Part shown: piece after piece, positions 62,330 to 64,000 of the stretch
Numbering within the stretch: the stretch's first letter is position 1
Layout: every line of letters starts with the position of its first letter
From: Apostichopus japonicus
Lineage: Eukaryota; Echinodermata; Holothuroidea; Aspidochirotida; Stichopodidae
Reading direction: 5' to 3'
Length of the DNA stretch: 64,000 nt
Assembly: GCF_037975245.1 (NCBI RefSeq)
Contig: NC_092567.1
Span: forward strand, 1,055,214 to 1,119,213
Notes under the pieces: model-generated
Databases searched by the model: none
The model's input: only the letters and a program-made list of their open reading frames with translations
Told to the model about the DNA's origin: nothing
Position numbers and translations under genes: made by a program

Positions 62330-62560
62330 ACTTCAGTAATACTAAAGTAATATATTATAGTACTACTATACTATACTATACTATACTATAGTACTGTACT
62401 ATAGTAGATACTATAGTAAGTACTATACTATAGTACTATACTATAGTACTATACTATAGTACTATACTATATTACTATACTATAGTACTATACTATAGTG
62501 CTATACTATATTACTTTCAGTGCTACTGTAGTACTAGTAGAGTACCTACTATAGTATCGC
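62330..62560. repeat. TAGTACTATACTATAG palindromic minisatellite
   Basis: More than ten repeats of ACTATAGTACTAT on both sides of symmetric centres. Each unit is a near-perfect palindrome, so single strands could fold into long stems. Confidence 0.92.
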
Positions 62561-63399
62561 TTTAAGAAGAAGAGAAAGCATTGTAAACAAAACATGTAAT
62601 GTTAAACTCTCATTAGAATGGAAGTGATGAGTTTGACGATATATTCCAGTACAATTTGGAATATTGATGAAATATTTAAAAAAAATTCTGAAAATTTCAT
62701 ATTTGCACAATTTTCCCATTTTTCAATTTTGAAATGTATGACCATGATGTGCAAACTCTGTGAGTGACAAATTGACTCAAATTTGAATGGAATGCAGTAA
62801 AGGAACCACATCGACATTCATTTGGTGATATCACATCGCACCCAGTTGAGACAATTTTTTCTACACTGTAGTGTGATGCTCAGCTTCTTCAGAGCACTTG
62901 TATTGTCAGTAAGAGCAGTATGAATATTATGTTTCTATCAGATCAATGATAGGAACTGTTCGTACTGTCAATAGCAGTGCTTTGAAGCATGATATTAGAG
63001 TACAGTTTTGAGAGGTATTAGTATTAGGAAATTGTCCCAACTGGCTGCACATCATATCAAATGTAGTTTAGTTCAATGATCAGTTGTAACCTTAATATGA
63101 GATTCACTTGGCAGGTTTGAAAAGTTGTTTAACAGAAATTGTGGCCCATATGCAAGATTGTGCAGTCATGTTCTATACTGCCTCGTGCCCATACTCATAC
63201 TATACTATACTACAAACAGGTTTGCAGTGTAACATTAACAGTCTTCTTTCTACACACAAGTAATTACTTTGTTGATCTGGCTGCCATGGTAACAGAAAAG
63301 ACAATAATTGAACTTTTGAAAGTTGAAAGTTTGATCCATGTTTCCATTGATTTAGTAGTCATTCAAGACATTCATTTAGCTGTTGACTAATTATTACTG

Positions 63400-63476
63400 T
63401 AAATACTGTTACTGTAAATAATGTTACTGTAAATACTGTTACTGTTTACTGTTACTGTTTACAATTTACTGTTTAC
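63400..63476. repeat. GTTACTGTAAATACT repeat just upstream of exon 6
   Basis: Six short units of TTACTGTAAATA/GTTACTGTTTAC end about 28 bases before the exon 6 acceptor, in the region expected to hold the branch point. Confidence 0.85.
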
Positions 63477-63503
63477 CTTTTTTCCTGTTGTTCTCCTCTC
63501 CAG

Positions 63504-63687
63504 CTTCCCACCGGCACTGCTCTACATGAGGCGGCACTCTTTGGTAAGGTCGAAGTTGTGAGGGCGCTGTTGGAGAGTTTGCCTCAGATAGACGTTTACG
63601 CCAAGGACGGTAAGGGCGAAACAGCTGTGCAGAAAGTGCAAGGACACTCTTCAAAGATGGCCAGGGACATCACAGCACTAATAAAAG
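63504..63687 (+). CDS. ANKS1: ANKS1-like, coding exon 6 (ankyrin repeat 6 and start of a seventh)
   Basis: This exon covers residues 215-275 plus one base. Repeat 6 contains [20 protein letters not shown], nearly the same as vertebrate [20 protein letters not shown]. It is followed by DGKGETAVQKVQGHSSKMAR and DITALIK, the counterpart of the vertebrate segment ending in QQIAALIEDH. The acceptor has a long pyrimidine tract (CTCCTCTCCAG) and the donor is GTATTA, leaving phase 1. The coding sequence therefore continues past the window; the linker, SAM and PTB exons are expected to the right. Confidence 0.92.
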
Positions 63688-64000
63688 GTATTATTGATAT
63701 GAAATATGGAATTGAGAACTTTCTAATGATGGGATGAATATATCCAAGATGTATCAAGGTTTGTCTTCATGACAGTGCAACAGGTTTTGTTATATAGCAG
63801 GGTATGCAAGATGCAATGAATGTAATTTAGTTAGCTCAAGAAGGTACAAATGGTTTCCACGATAGTCCCACCAGGAATCAAAAATTCTCTTTACCTTTTC
63901 AAAATTAGCATTTGGTATTGTTGTAGAGCAGTGCCTTTTGCATATTATTTAGTATGTCTTGTTTGTGAAATTCTCAAAGGGTTTTGAAACAAGTTAGTTT
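63688..64000 (+). other. Start of intron 6 of the ANKS1-like gene
   Basis: It begins GTATTA after exon 6 and continues to the window edge. No further coding sequence is visible. Confidence 0.7.

Larger units (their letters stand above)
54538..63503 (+). other. Intron 5 of the ANKS1-like gene (9.0 kb)
   Basis: GTGAGA to CTCTCCAG. It holds the arrays at 54742-55063, 57164-58141, 60585-61100 and 62330-62560, and retroposon tails near 56278 and 61731. Stretches 55064-56270, 56640-57160, 58147-60580 and 62560-63400 show no gene or element I recognise. Confidence 0.75.

Noticed and set aside
63466-63654. 62-codon - strand frame
   Set aside because: Antisense shadow of ANKS1-like exon 6, which is firmly identified on the + strand.

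Overview
The window is animal nuclear DNA. It is AT-rich, has introns, and is full of transposon relics, minisatellites and microsatellites. The only host gene I can support is the 5' part of an ANKS1-type gene (ankyrin-repeat/SAM/PTB scaffold; vertebrate ANKS1A/Odin and ANKS1B/AIDA-1). It lies on the + strand as six exons between 11620 and 63687 and runs off the right edge. The joined exons give about 275 residues in one open frame: a conserved N-terminus starting MGKDTDLLEAARVGN, then six ankyrin repeats and the start of a seventh. Every junction has GT/AG ends and compatible phase. The mix of Penelope-like, Kolobok-like, hAT-like and non-LTR relics, with the divergence of the ankyrin protein from vertebrates, suggests an invertebrate deuterostome. 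An echinoderm is my best guess, not proven.

Layout. 1-11300 is the 5' flank and is almost all mobile-element debris: a palindrome-rich stretch (1195-1475); a 3.1-kb TTAA-flanked element carrying a broken THAP domain on the + strand and two exon-like P2X7-ballast-domain fragments on the - strand (1666-4798); a truncated Penelope-like element interrupted by a non-LTR retrotransposon fragment with 12-bp target-site duplications (about 6170-7691); a TA-flanked MITE interrupted by another non-LTR fragment and its tetranucleotide tail (9628-10448); and a hAT-type MITE with 8-bp duplications and 138-bp internal repeats (10636-11299), ending 320 bp before the ANKS1 start codon.

11620-63687 is the gene. 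Intron 1 is 32.4 kb and holds TTAA MITEs (13501-14128, 28249-29057), a U2-snRNA-headed SINE with 12-bp duplications (15895-16081), inverted Penelope-type terminal pieces (17221, 18981), a hAT-like MITE (18500-20137), a 121-bp satellite (22971-23942) and a 43-bp minisatellite of about 38 copies (31479-33100). Introns 2-5 hold many further tandem arrays.

There are no rRNA genes, intact tRNA genes, CRISPR arrays or operons. The strongest observations for follow-up are the U2-headed SINE, the THAP plus P2X7-ballast TTAA element, and a 26-bp tandem duplication across the exon 3 splice donor that creates a frameshifting alternative donor.
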